A stretch of DNA of 64,000 nt, from IMG/VR virus record IMGVR_UViG_3300020188_000808, positions 124,001 to 188,000 of that record; one strand, written 5' to 3'. Below the pieces are notes generated by a model. That model saw only the letters and a list, made by a program, of their open reading frames with translations, was not told the DNA's origin and did not search any database. The position numbers were made by a program, and so were the translations under genes. Position 1 is the first letter of the stretch. Each line of letters begins with the position of its first letter. Positions 55,793-63,115 of this stretch are shown here, piece by piece. Origin of the DNA: a virus.

Positions 55793-56450
55793 TTTTCCAA
55801 GTTTTACCATTAGCTATATTCATCCTGTGTGAAAATGTTTTAGTATTCATGTCAAATATATCGCCTGTACTTTTACCATTAATAATACAATGGGCTAACT
55901 TAGATGTAGCAGTAATTGGATTAAACATCACATGTGTTCTTTTTTCATCTATAGTGTTAAAATCAAAACTAGGTGAATCGTATCCAATCATTACCGGCGG
56001 AGCATACTCTGTCATGCCGTACCAATTAGCAACAGTCTGTACTCCACGCTCTTTGAATGCATCAATAAATGATTGCTCAATTTTACTACTACCAGTAACC
56101 ATATAACGTACACAACTCATGTCTAAGTCTTTAAAGCCTTTTGTCTTTTGTAACAACTCTAAATGGCGTGGAATTAACGCTATATACGTCGGTTTAACGC
56201 TACTAAACAACGTAGGGTAGGTAAGTGCATTAAAGTTAGCACTAACTAGCTGTGCGCCGCTTATATAAGCAGGAAGAGCTGTTATAGTATAGTGTGCTAT
56301 AGTGTTTGCTGGAAAGACATCCAATACAATATCGTCTTTAGTTAGTCCAATTTCTTTTGCTGAAAGTTTTGCAGATTGGTTAATATATTCCCAAGAGTGT
56401 GTTACACGTTTTGGTTCATCTGTACTACCTGATGTGAATAGAGTAAGCAT
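55782..56450 (-). CDS. Minimal AMP-binding (adenylate-forming) protein
   Basis: 222 residues, under half the usual 500-plus. It begins almost at the A3 P-loop (LFTSGSTDEPKR, 4-15). A5 is NWYGMTEYAP (142-151), then STGD (194-197, A7) and SHRMNIANG (207-214, A8 Arg and hinge). The N-terminal third and the C-terminal domain with its catalytic Lys are missing. No adjacent fragment was seen in the 44-base gap, so it may not be a broken gene but a deliberately small adenylating domain. It could activate an acid for the acetyltransferase-like protein beside it. Confidence 0.65.
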   Translation of the reverse strand: MLTLFTSGSTDEPKRVTHSWEYINQSAKLSAKEIGLTKDDIVLDVFPANTIAHYTITALPAYISGAQLVSANFNALTYPTLFSSVKPTYIALIPRHLELLQKTKGFKDLDMSCVRYMVTGSSKIEQSFIDAFKERGVQTVANWYGMTEYAPPVMIGYDSPSFDFNTIDEKRTHVMFNPITATSKLAHCIINGKSTGDIFDMNTKTFSHRMNIANGKTWKNEF

Positions 56451-56494
56451 ATACTTACTTATTTGAAAACTATTTTGGAATTATTGGATGTGAA

Positions 56495-57868
56495 TTAAGC
56501 AATCATTTTGATCCAAGCCGCGCCATCGTAAAATACTGGATAAGCGTTTCCTGAACCAACCCCAACTGGATCCCAAGTAGTTCTGTCAGCGACAGCAATC
56601 ATACCTAGTGTTGGAGTGTTAGGTTCTGCTGACGAAGCCGCCAATTTTGCAAAACCGTTAATGTCTAATGTAGCCAATGGTGTAAATGCAAGAGTGTTGT
56701 TAATAGCAACCCAACCATTTGACATGATTGACATTGTTTTTAACTCTGGACTACTTGCAGAACCATTGTTGTTAATAATTCTAATTGAACCTTTTGCTAT
56801 ATCGTTTGATACTGTAGTGTTAGGATCAATTTGGAATGCAATTACACTTGATGGAACTAATGTATCAGTAGTAGCATCATAACTTCTAGCGTCAATAGCA
56901 CCTAGGTAATCACCAGCAGTACCTTGTACCGGAGTTACTATATCGCCATGACGACCAGTAAATGCCATTTTAGAAATACCACCAAAACTGCTCTGTGCTA
57001 AACTGACCATGTCAATTGGCGGTGAACCGTCTACGTTAGTAATTTCTAAACCAGTACTATATACATCTGTTACGTCACCAATCTTAATTGTTTCTGCGTT
57101 TCTAACTCTTAGTACTTTACCTTGTGCATAAATTGAACCGTTATCAATAACAACTGTGTTGTTAACACCATCAACTAGTACGCCACTATCATCAGCAAAA
57201 ACTGAACCTGTTACGTCACCTGCAAGTGTTCCACTAAAAGTTGGAGCAGTTACAGTAGCTGAAAAGATAGCTGAACTTGCCGCAATTGATTTAAGTGCTG
57301 GATTGTAAAATGTTGTTGCATCGTTGGCTTTGACTGTACCTGTTAATTCGCCTGTTACATTAACTGCACCTGTTGCAACATTAAGTAATACTGTACTGTC
57401 GTTACCAATTACATTTGCATTAATAGAAAGTGCATCAATTTGGTCTGTTACATTAAGAGTGTTAAGGTGTGCTGTTGCAAACTTGTTACTAGATGAACCT
57501 AAACTTCTAGCACCGTCAACATCTGGAATAATATCTGATTCGATTTTAGCTGATAAATTAACTGTATCAGTATTAGAATCACCAATTTGTAAATTACCAC
57601 CTAACGTTAAATTTCCGTCAGCAGTGATATTACCGGTTGCAGTAATGTTTCCTGTTACGTTTACATTACCTGTACCTGTTAAATTGTAGTTATTTAGGTC
57701 TAAGTCTGCACCAAGGAACGTACCAGCTGTGTCAACTGCTAACCCGCCTGCGGTAGTTCCATCTCCTACATACAGCTTTTTAGTGTCTGTAGTATAGATC
57801 AACTCTCCGTCTAACGGAGTAATTAAAGCCCTCTGGGCATCTGTTCCTCTTCGTAATCTTAAAGCCAT
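56495..57868 (-). CDS. Tail fibre-type structural protein with Mtd_N-like start
   Basis: 457 residues. The N-terminus (LRRGTDAQRALITPLDGELIY and TTDTKKLYVGDGTTAGG) matches the first domain of the major tropism determinant family (Mtd_N), used by fibres to join the virion. The middle has fibre repeats (GNVNVTGNITATGNITADG) and the end TPLATLDINGFAKLAAS as a trimeric head. ATG has AGGAG 8 bases upstream, and a late-type box at 57897 lies 29 bases before it. Probable adhesin or fibre. Confidence 0.8.
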   Translation of the reverse strand: MALRLRRGTDAQRALITPLDGELIYTTDTKKLYVGDGTTAGGLAVDTAGTFLGADLDLNNYNLTGTGNVNVTGNITATGNITADGNLTLGGNLQIGDSNTDTVNLSAKIESDIIPDVDGARSLGSSSNKFATAHLNTLNVTDQIDALSINANVIGNDSTVLLNVATGAVNVTGELTGTVKANDATTFYNPALKSIAASSAIFSATVTAPTFSGTLAGDVTGSVFADDSGVLVDGVNNTVVIDNGSIYAQGKVLRVRNAETIKIGDVTDVYSTGLEITNVDGSPPIDMVSLAQSSFGGISKMAFTGRHGDIVTPVQGTAGDYLGAIDARSYDATTDTLVPSSVIAFQIDPNTTVSNDIAKGSIRIINNNGSASSPELKTMSIMSNGWVAINNTLAFTPLATLDINGFAKLAASSAEPNTPTLGMIAVADRTTWDPVGVGSGNAYPVFYDGAAWIKMIA

Positions 57869-57896
57869 TTATAGCACTCCTAGTATCTTATACATG

Positions 57897-57904
57897 TATT
57901 TATG
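57897..57904 (-). promoter_or_regulatory. Late promoter-like box CATAAATA
   Basis: The minus strand reads CATAAATAC, one mismatch to TATAAATA with the same trailing C as the boxes at 30485, 30499 and 62830. It lies 29 bases before the Mtd_N fibre gene. Confidence 0.55.
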
Positions 57905-57918
57905 CCAATACCTAAAAT

Positions 57919-58239
57919 TTACTTCTGCTTTTTTAAGAACTGTTTAGTACGCTTTTGTACATCAGTCTTAACACGTTCCGAATCTACACGGAAATCGACA
58001 TTTTTAATAGCAGTATTGTAGTTAGTAAACATCTCGTTAAGTGCATTTTCGACCTCTTTAAGGGGGTCTAATTTTGACTTATCTTTAATTTCAATCTCCC
58101 ACTTCTTACCGTTGTGGAAAAATACTGTTATACTTTCTACATATTCCAAAGGTATGGCATCGATATCAATGTCCTTAAATACCTCAGGCCATTTAGCTAT
58201 TATATCTTGTGGTAATCGTTTTTTCTTACGATTTGCCAC
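57919..58239 (-). CDS. Conserved small phage protein, basic, unknown
   Basis: 106 residues, highly basic at both ends (MANRKKKRLPQDI; KRTKQFLKKQK). The central PLEYVESITVFFHNGKKWEIEI looks like a small beta domain, followed by a helical region. It resembles a conserved protein of marine T4-like phages, from memory. The basic ends suggest DNA or RNA contact. It overlaps the upstream gene by 14 bases. Function unknown. Confidence 0.55.
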   Translation of the reverse strand: MANRKKKRLPQDIIAKWPEVFKDIDIDAIPLEYVESITVFFHNGKKWEIEIKDKSKLDPLKEVENALNEMFTNYNTAIKNVDFRVDSERVKTDVQKRTKQFLKKQK

Positions 58240-58819
58240 GACCAGCCGCCTTCTTTGCTGGTGCTAGTTCGTCTGCTTGTTTACGTAGGTCTGTAGCTTC
58301 TTTAAACAGTCTATCGGCATCTGCTCTTAGATTTTTAGCTAGGTCAGCGTCCGAAAGTGGAGCATCTCCTGGTGCTACTGTTGGCGCTGTAGGCTCTGCA
58401 ATTTTTGACGCACTAGCAACTTCTGTAACTGAACTTCCACCTACTGCTAGGTCTGAAATACTAACACCTTTTTGCTCTGCAATAATTTTATTTAATTCTG
58501 CTAGATTAATGTTAGTTGAGTTATCAGGAGTCATAGTAATGTCTTTAGTTGCGATTTTTGTCAACTTACCTTTACTATGAAAAGCTGGTAACATAGTGCT
58601 ACCATCTTGTAGTTGTGTTCTTTGCATAGCATCAGCTAATTCTTCAGCTACTTGACCTGTATTACTTTCAATAAGATTCATTAAGACATCGTGGTCTTGA
58701 TCTTTTAAGTTTTCTGTTTGTACTACTAAACAATGTTCTGCATCGTTTGGTAATGTTCTGAATGCAACAGCAACTTTACGTCCTGTCTTTTCAATTCTTC
58801 CAATGTGTTTTAACGCCAT
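58226..58819 (-). CDS. Phage protein, unknown, possibly virion or regulatory
   Basis: 197 residues. N-terminal 80 residues mix strands and helices (GRIEKTGRKVAVAFRTLPNDAEHCLVV). The rest has a Pro/Ala linker (EPTAPTVAPGDAPL, about 145-158) and a helical, charged C-terminus likely to form a coiled coil (DADRLFKEATDLRKQADEL). Strong ribosome site AAGGAG. Likely cytosolic or virion. Similar architecture is seen in conserved proteins near the structural genes of marine T4-like phages, from memory; no specific function. Confidence 0.5.
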   Translation of the reverse strand: MALKHIGRIEKTGRKVAVAFRTLPNDAEHCLVVQTENLKDQDHDVLMNLIESNTGQVAEELADAMQRTQLQDGSTMLPAFHSKGKLTKIATKDITMTPDNSTNINLAELNKIIAEQKGVSISDLAVGGSSVTEVASASKIAEPTAPTVAPGDAPLSDADLAKNLRADADRLFKEATDLRKQADELAPAKKAAGRGKS

Positions 58820-58830
58820 ATTATTTCTCC

Positions 58831-59184
58831 TTAGGCTCCTAATACTGCACTTGCATCAGCTGGTGATACTGGTGTATCTTTTGCTGGTGTTGCAGGCATA
58901 GTAGGTGCATTAGCCGATTCGGCTACTTGTTGATTTTGTACCGTTGTTAGGAATACATCTAATTTATTAAATGTTTTTCCAACTGCTTCTAGTTCGTTAG
59001 CTTTAAATGCTCCACGACTTTGTGCAACTTCGATAATAGTTTTTAAAACGCCTAGGTCCTGTACAGTTAATTCTGCCGCGGCCTGAGCTCCTGTTGGTGC
59101 ACCACCCTGTGGCATAGGTGCTTGGCCTGCGCCATCTTTTCCTACTGTAGGGGTTGATGCAACTTTTGTTGTATCATTTGACAT
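58831..59184 (-). CDS. Small Ala/Pro-rich phage protein, unknown
   Basis: 117 residues. The ends are disordered (TPTVGKDGAGQAPMPQGGAPTG at the start, SANAPTMPATPAKDTPVSP at the end). A central helix pair (LTVQDLGVLKTIIEVAQSRGAFKANELEAVGKTFNKL) could mediate protein contact. Strong ribosome site (AAGGAG). It sits immediately before the 197-residue protein in the same operon. Possible scaffold or linker; nothing more can be said. Confidence 0.5.
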   Translation of the reverse strand: MSNDTTKVASTPTVGKDGAGQAPMPQGGAPTGAQAAAELTVQDLGVLKTIIEVAQSRGAFKANELEAVGKTFNKLDVFLTTVQNQQVAESANAPTMPATPAKDTPVSPADASAVLGA

Positions 59185-59213
59185 TTATATTCTCCTTGTT
59201 TTGATCATAACAA

Positions 59214-59231
59214 GCATATTAATCTATATGC
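59214..59231. repeat. Short inverted repeat in an intergenic gap
   Basis: GCATAT, 6-base loop, ATATGC lies in the 70-base gap upstream of the gene at 59184. It is flanked by outer AACAAG/CTTGTT arms that could extend the structure. No clear U-tract follows, so I do not call a terminator; it may be an operator or mRNA structure. Confidence 0.35.
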
Positions 59232-59254
59232 TATTATTATTTACTTGTTGATAC

Positions 59255-59545
59255 TTAGTTGTACTTTAAATGTGGACAAGCCAACATGAAATAACTTAAC
59301 TCTCGATGTTGTTCAAATCCAATTCTTATACACCGATTATATGCACTATCTGGATTATCAGATAGCACTATAGTTTTTCCAATATAAAATCGGCCTTTTA
59401 GATTGGTCTTAATCCATTTACGGATTGAATCTTCCATATTATATTTTGGTGTTAGATTACAAAACTCAAAATGCTTTGGTGCTGATTTTGTTTCTCGAAC
59501 ATCAAAAAAGTCTAAGGCGTTGGGTGTATTTTTCTTATCCAGCAC
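59255..59545 (-). CDS. Small unknown phage protein (96 residues)
   Basis: 96 residues, ATG overlapping the last base of the upstream stop. Mixed alpha/beta with a Cys/His-poor core (KWIKTNLKGRFYIGKTIVLSDN, then AYNRCIRIGFEQHREL). The HFEFCNLTP and MLACPHLKYN segments hold two cysteines but no zinc pattern. It follows the VWA/HExxH gene and could be a partner of that module or an unrelated phage protein. No family recognised. Confidence 0.5.
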   Translation of the reverse strand: MLDKKNTPNALDFFDVRETKSAPKHFEFCNLTPKYNMEDSIRKWIKTNLKGRFYIGKTIVLSDNPDSAYNRCIRIGFEQHRELSYFMLACPHLKYN

Positions 59546-60813
59546 TATTTTCCTTTTTCGTAATGTGCAGTAACACCAAATGGCGCCTGCATATTCTTAT
59601 CATGATAGCTATGTACAATAAAGATAGTATCACAATAATCTTCATCACCCCAGCTATCCCAAGGATAACCATCAGTGAACATAATGAACTTCTTAGGAAC
59701 AATATCATTTTCTTTCATGTATTCCCAGTTAGCATTAAAGTCAGTACCGCCGCCACCAATAACTTTATATTCACGTAAGTTACTAGGCGAATCTGCACTA
59801 AAGTCTTCTTCACCATATACGGCTGTATCAAAGCACCATAGTTTAATTTTATAGTCTTGATACTCATCCATAATACCTTGTACTTCGCTTAAGAAGTCAG
59901 TTGCTTGATCGTCACCAATTGAACCTGACATGTCAATAGCAATACAAAGATCAACAGTATCTTGGAAGTTCATACCTGGAAGTATTGCACCAGTATGCCA
60001 ACCTTTACGTGAAGGACGAGCAAAAGTAAAATCATTACGGATAGTACTTTCAATCTGTTGTCTAAGTAACTCTCTCCAAGACATTTTAGGCTCAGTAAGA
60101 TCCTTAATCATACGTTCTACTTCTTTAGGAACATTACCAGCACCTGCCGCCTGTGCCGCAGACATCATGTTCTCTTTAATTTCATCACGTATTTTAGCAA
60201 GTTCTTCTTTTGAATAACTAGGCTTATTGCTTTTACTTTTACCTTTACCTGTTTTAGGTTGTCCTGGGGTATTACCTTTCTCCCAATCAACGTGTTCGTC
60301 AAGTAACTTACCTAATTGATCTAATTCTTCTTGATCATACTTTTCAAAGATGTCATCATATACAGCCTCTGAAGACCAACCATCATATTTAAAGTCTTGG
60401 AAAATTGGAATGTCTTTAGGCTTATCTCCAATACGATCACGTACTAGTGTATTGTTTACAATATAGTCTGCCGCAATATTATGTATTTGCGGATCTCTAT
60501 CTTCTCTACGTGTCATGTGATCAAATACACAATGAAGTATTTCATGTGCAATTACAAATTCTATTTCTTTATTAGACATCTTAGCAAAGAACGGAACACT
60601 ATAAAATAGGTGTCTACCATCTGTGGCCGCAGTTGGACACCAATCACTTGCTTCTTTAATAATAAGCCTTGTAGCCATATTACCAAAAAATGGGTGACGT
60701 AGTAACAAGCCAACTCTAGCTACAATAATTCTGTCCAAAACTTCTGCACGAAGTTCGTCAGTTATTTCTATTTCTGGAGTTTCTGTTTCTAGTTCTAATA
60801 CGTCTGTTGCCAT
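59545..60813 (-). CDS. VWA domain protein with N-terminal HExxH metallopeptidase-like part
   Basis: 422 residues. Residues 86-98 contain VIAHEILHCVFDH (H90, E91, H94), the zinc motif of a putative metallopeptidase domain; a charged linker with a Lys/Gly run (GKGKSKSNKPS) follows. The C-terminal third is a VWA domain with MIDAS DMSGS (294-298). This layout (DUF2201-type) pairs with MoxR/CobS-type AAA ATPases; here the AAA gene lies just upstream on the same strand. It is transcribed from its own near-consensus promoter at 60842-60870. Its substrate is unknown; the family is associated with protein remodelling, and the CobT analogy is only structural. Confidence 0.8.
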   Translation of the reverse strand: MATDVLELETETPEIEITDELRAEVLDRIIVARVGLLLRHPFFGNMATRLIIKEASDWCPTAATDGRHLFYSVPFFAKMSNKEIEFVIAHEILHCVFDHMTRREDRDPQIHNIAADYIVNNTLVRDRIGDKPKDIPIFQDFKYDGWSSEAVYDDIFEKYDQEELDQLGKLLDEHVDWEKGNTPGQPKTGKGKSKSNKPSYSKEELAKIRDEIKENMMSAAQAAGAGNVPKEVERMIKDLTEPKMSWRELLRQQIESTIRNDFTFARPSRKGWHTGAILPGMNFQDTVDLCIAIDMSGSIGDDQATDFLSEVQGIMDEYQDYKIKLWCFDTAVYGEEDFSADSPSNLREYKVIGGGGTDFNANWEYMKENDIVPKKFIMFTDGYPWDSWGDEDYCDTIFIVHSYHDKNMQAPFGVTAHYEKGK

Positions 60814-60841
60814 GTGCCTATTCCTTATTGTTTATACTTAC

Positions 60842-60870
60842 AGTATACACTATTTAATTGAGTTTGTCAA
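60842..60870 (-). promoter_or_regulatory. Sigma-70-type promoter of the VWA gene
   Basis: Minus strand: perfect TTGACA (60870-60865), 17 bases, TATACT (60847-60842), 29 bases before the ATG at 60813. It lies just after the terminator of the AAA gene. It shares the string TTAAATAGTGTATA with the promoter at 22286, the only other place seen. Confidence 0.8.
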
Positions 60871-60879
60871 CCAAATAAA

Positions 60880-60911
60880 AAGGGTAGAATACCAAAAGAT
60901 ATCCTACCCTT
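60880..60911 (-). terminator. Rho-independent terminator after the AAA ATPase gene
   Basis: An 8-base perfect stem (AAGGGTAG with CTACCCTT, plus a few more pairs nearer the loop) lies 6 bases after the stop of the AAA gene. The minus strand then runs into TTTTTATTTGG. The palindromic arms could also serve the opposite strand. It separates the AAA transcript from the VWA promoter. Confidence 0.75.
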
Positions 60912-60916
60912 ATCAG

Positions 60917-62002
60917 TTAACTAGCCTGTGCGGCAGTAATGTACTTACCGTACTTTTCATGGAACTCATCAAAACACTCAACTTCATCTGGATCGATTGG
61001 AAGTTGATATTGTGTTAGACCTAATTTGATACCCATAACTACTAGCTCAGTATCAAAATTGTCCATTGAGAACCTTAAGAAATTATTGACCATTTCGTCA
61101 AACTTCTTATTGCCTTTGTCGTTAGCTTCTTTAAGTTCGTAACATAAAGATACAGTCAAGGAATACATGGCACTGATTTCTCGTGTATCTAATGTTTTTA
61201 CTTTACCTGCGAGTACGTCACTCGGGTTAGGTAACTTAGATGAAACTTTACGATGGGCCATGAACTTTACTGCCAGGCCTTCGCCAACTGAACCACTAAC
61301 TAAATCAGTAGTGGTTGTCTCGTCATCATCATCCTCTAGTAGTTCGGATACAAATGACCAAGAACGAGGTGTAGCAAACGAACGACTTGGACTTTTTGGA
61401 TCAAAGTCATACAAGTCCTTCTTGCTAAATGTTAAGTAACCAACAACATCTTGGTGGATATCATTGTTTACTGCCCACTGGAACCAATCGTCAAAATCAA
61501 CTTTAAGTTCTAAGTGAACAAATCTATTTGCTAACGGTGCTGGCATTCTGTATGTAACACCCTTATCAGCATCTCTGTTACCAGCCGCTACAATAAGAAC
61601 GTTATCAGGTAGTACATAAGTACCAACCTTACGGTTAAGAATTAATTGATAAGCCGCCGCCTGTACAGCCGGTGCCGCAGAGTTCATTTCGTCTAAGAAC
61701 AATACAATAAATTTATGTTTCTTAGCAAACTCTTGAGTTGGCAATTCTTGTGGCGGTGCCCATTGCATTGTATTATCGTTTGAACTATAATACGGAATGC
61801 CTTTAATGTCTGTTGGATCCCATAGTGACAAACGAATGTCAATCATGTGTGCATCAATCTCTGACGCAACCTGTCCAACGATGTCCGATTTACCAATACC
61901 TGGTGCTCCCCAGATAAACAAAGGACGTTTCTTTTTAAATGCTCTAACAATGCTCTTCTTTGCATTATTAGGACTTACTGTTCTAATTGCAATGTTTTCC
62001 AT
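60917..62002 (-). CDS. MoxR/CobS-type AAA ATPase
   Basis: 361 residues from the ATG at 62002, which has GAGG 8 bases upstream; in-frame ATGs at 62035 and 62068 have no good ribosome site, and the latter overlaps the promoter. Walker A GAPGIGKS (32-39), Walker B IVLFLDE (D104, E105), and LIVAAGNRDAD sensor 1 fit the MoxR class. Marine T4-like phages often carry a CobS-named gene of this kind. Such ATPases act on a partner VWA protein, here encoded next in the same direction. The neighbouring sigma-70 promoter suggests early or constitutive expression. Confidence 0.85.
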   Translation of the reverse strand: MENIAIRTVSPNNAKKSIVRAFKKKRPLFIWGAPGIGKSDIVGQVASEIDAHMIDIRLSLWDPTDIKGIPYYSSNDNTMQWAPPQELPTQEFAKKHKFIVLFLDEMNSAAPAVQAAAYQLILNRKVGTYVLPDNVLIVAAGNRDADKGVTYRMPAPLANRFVHLELKVDFDDWFQWAVNNDIHQDVVGYLTFSKKDLYDFDPKSPSRSFATPRSWSFVSELLEDDDDETTTTDLVSGSVGEGLAVKFMAHRKVSSKLPNPSDVLAGKVKTLDTREISAMYSLTVSLCYELKEANDKGNKKFDEMVNNFLRFSMDNFDTELVVMGIKLGLTQYQLPIDPDEVECFDEFHEKYGKYITAAQAS

Positions 62003-62058
62003 TTTGTATTCCTCTTTCTGTTTGTTCAGTGCCATACTTAATTTCTTAGTATGTATAT

Positions 62059-62087
62059 ATAATAGCACCTCTTTATCAAAAGGTCAA
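62059..62087 (-). promoter_or_regulatory. Sigma-70-type promoter of the AAA ATPase gene
   Basis: Minus strand: TTGACC (62087-62082), 17 bases, TATTAT (62064-62059), 57 bases before the ATG at 62002. The distance and near-consensus boxes support a real promoter, and set the true start downstream of the ATG at 62068. Confidence 0.72.
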
Positions 62088-62128
62088 CCAGAAAACGCAG
62101 TTTTTTTAAGAAAAAATATGTAGTAATA

Positions 62129-62518
62129 TCAAGGGGTTAGTTCTTCATCTGTCCGTTTTAGGGCTTTAGCTAGTCCATATTTACGGACATCTCCACTAAA
62201 CAGATGTAATTCCATGCTCTTTTTTTCACTTGTAACTGTAATATGCTTGTTAGTTACATAGTATGGACAATCAATAAACTTATCTAAGAACAGTATAATT
62301 TGGGTAGTTATTTTAAATTCGGGAGGAAATGGTATTTCGTAAGTAACTAATTCTAATTGGTCTGTAATAAACATCATGCCTTCGTCAGTTAGACGTAACC
62401 CGCCAACTGCTCTAGTGTTTTGCCACCATAAAGGCATATATTCTTTTAACGTACTATCATTAATACTAATGTTGGCTTGTTTTAAGAACACCTTGGTATA
62501 GGTTTCTTTCCAGTTCAT
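62129..62518 (-). CDS. Conserved phage protein, unknown (129 residues)
   Basis: 129 residues. YMPLWWQNTRAVGGLRLTDEGMMFI (27-51) is a distinctive segment found in small proteins of marine T4-like phages, from memory; the first part may be a helical, DNA-binding-like unit (LRLTDEG), which is only a hint. The C-terminus is basic (RKYGLAKALKRTDEEL). It starts one base beyond the stop of the upstream gene (62520), so the two are co-translated, and ends before the AAA promoter. No function assigned. Confidence 0.55.
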   Translation of the reverse strand: MNWKETYTKVFLKQANISINDSTLKEYMPLWWQNTRAVGGLRLTDEGMMFITDQLELVTYEIPFPPEFKITTQIILFLDKFIDCPYYVTNKHITVTSEKKSMELHLFSGDVRKYGLAKALKRTDEELTP

Positions 62519-62519
62519 T

Positions 62520-62810
62520 CTATTCTTCTTCTACTACTGGTCCGGTAGTTAACTTTACAACAGTAAACTCTTTAGTTGTAAATAATTCGTTTAATTTACT
62601 TGCTAAGTTGTGTGCATGACCAGGATTACTGAAACTAACTTTTTTATATTTAGGCCCAGGATAATTAGTTAATGAATTTAAACTTTTTAAGTTAAAAGGA
62701 TTACCTTGATAGAATACTGCCCAAATAGCCTCAGCGGCTAGAATCTGCTCGCTTCTATAAGACTTTTTGTCTGTATATTCTAATAAAATATTTGGTTTTG
62801 GTCTACTCAT
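62520..62810 (-). CDS. Conserved phage protein, unknown (96 residues)
   Basis: 96 residues. The pattern PNILLEYTDKKSYRSEQILAAEAIWAVFYQGNPFNL recurs in small proteins of marine T4-like phages, from memory. The C-terminal part (GHAHNLASKLNELFTT) could be a short helix for protein contact. A late-type box at 62830 and a GGGAGAAG ribosome site lie upstream, indicating a late transcript. Function unknown. Confidence 0.6.
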   Translation of the reverse strand: MSRPKPNILLEYTDKKSYRSEQILAAEAIWAVFYQGNPFNLKSLNSLTNYPGPKYKKVSFSNPGHAHNLASKLNELFTTKEFTVVKLTTGPVVEEE

Positions 62811-62829
62811 TTATTATCTTCTCCCATAG

Positions 62830-62837
62830 TATTTATC
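62830..62837 (-). promoter_or_regulatory. Late promoter-like box GATAAATA
   Basis: The minus strand reads GATAAATAC, 20 bases before the ATG at 62810 and followed by a strong ribosome site. One mismatch to TATAAATA. It would start late expression of the small genes to the left, while the genes to the right belong to the replication side. Confidence 0.5.
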
Positions 62838-62869
62838 CAAAAAGGAGAGTTAAATGCGTAGTTTATTAG

Positions 62870-63115
62870 TTACTTCCAGCCTTGTCCGCCGCCGTCTACA
62901 GTTACATTAATAACTTCTTCAGCGTTCTTTTCTTGGTGTACTAGAGCTTCTAAATCGCCGTGTAAGCGACTCATTACACTACCGATAGTAAATGCTAAGT
63001 TCTTAGCATCTCTAATGTTTAATGTAATGTCTTTTAGTTGCTGGTTATCAGCAGTCTTAACTCGGTCAATAAACTGCTGTAATGGAATTGTATTTAATGG
63101 ATTAACGGTTGGCAC
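62870..63115 (-). CDS. Small conserved phage protein, unknown (81 residues)
   Basis: 81 residues, mostly helical (LQQFIDRVKTADNQQLKDITLNIRDAKNLAFTIGSVMSRL), ending with the Gly-rich stretch VDGGGQGWK. It lies between a 160-residue unknown and the 96-residue unknown, in the region where T4 has dsbA and gene 33 after rnh. A small DNA-binding or transcription-accessory role would fit that position, but no sequence match to those is seen. It overlaps the next gene's start by 14 bases. Confidence 0.5.
   Translation of the reverse strand: MPTVNPLNTIPLQQFIDRVKTADNQQLKDITLNIRDAKNLAFTIGSVMSRLHGDLEALVHQEKNAEEVINVTVDGGGQGWK

Noticed and set aside
62838-62910. A strong AAAGGAG with ATG (62854) opening an 18-codon plus-strand frame
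   Set aside because: It opposes the surrounding minus-strand genes and overlaps one of them antisense; at 18 codons with no relative it is more likely a chance match, though a leader peptide cannot be excluded.
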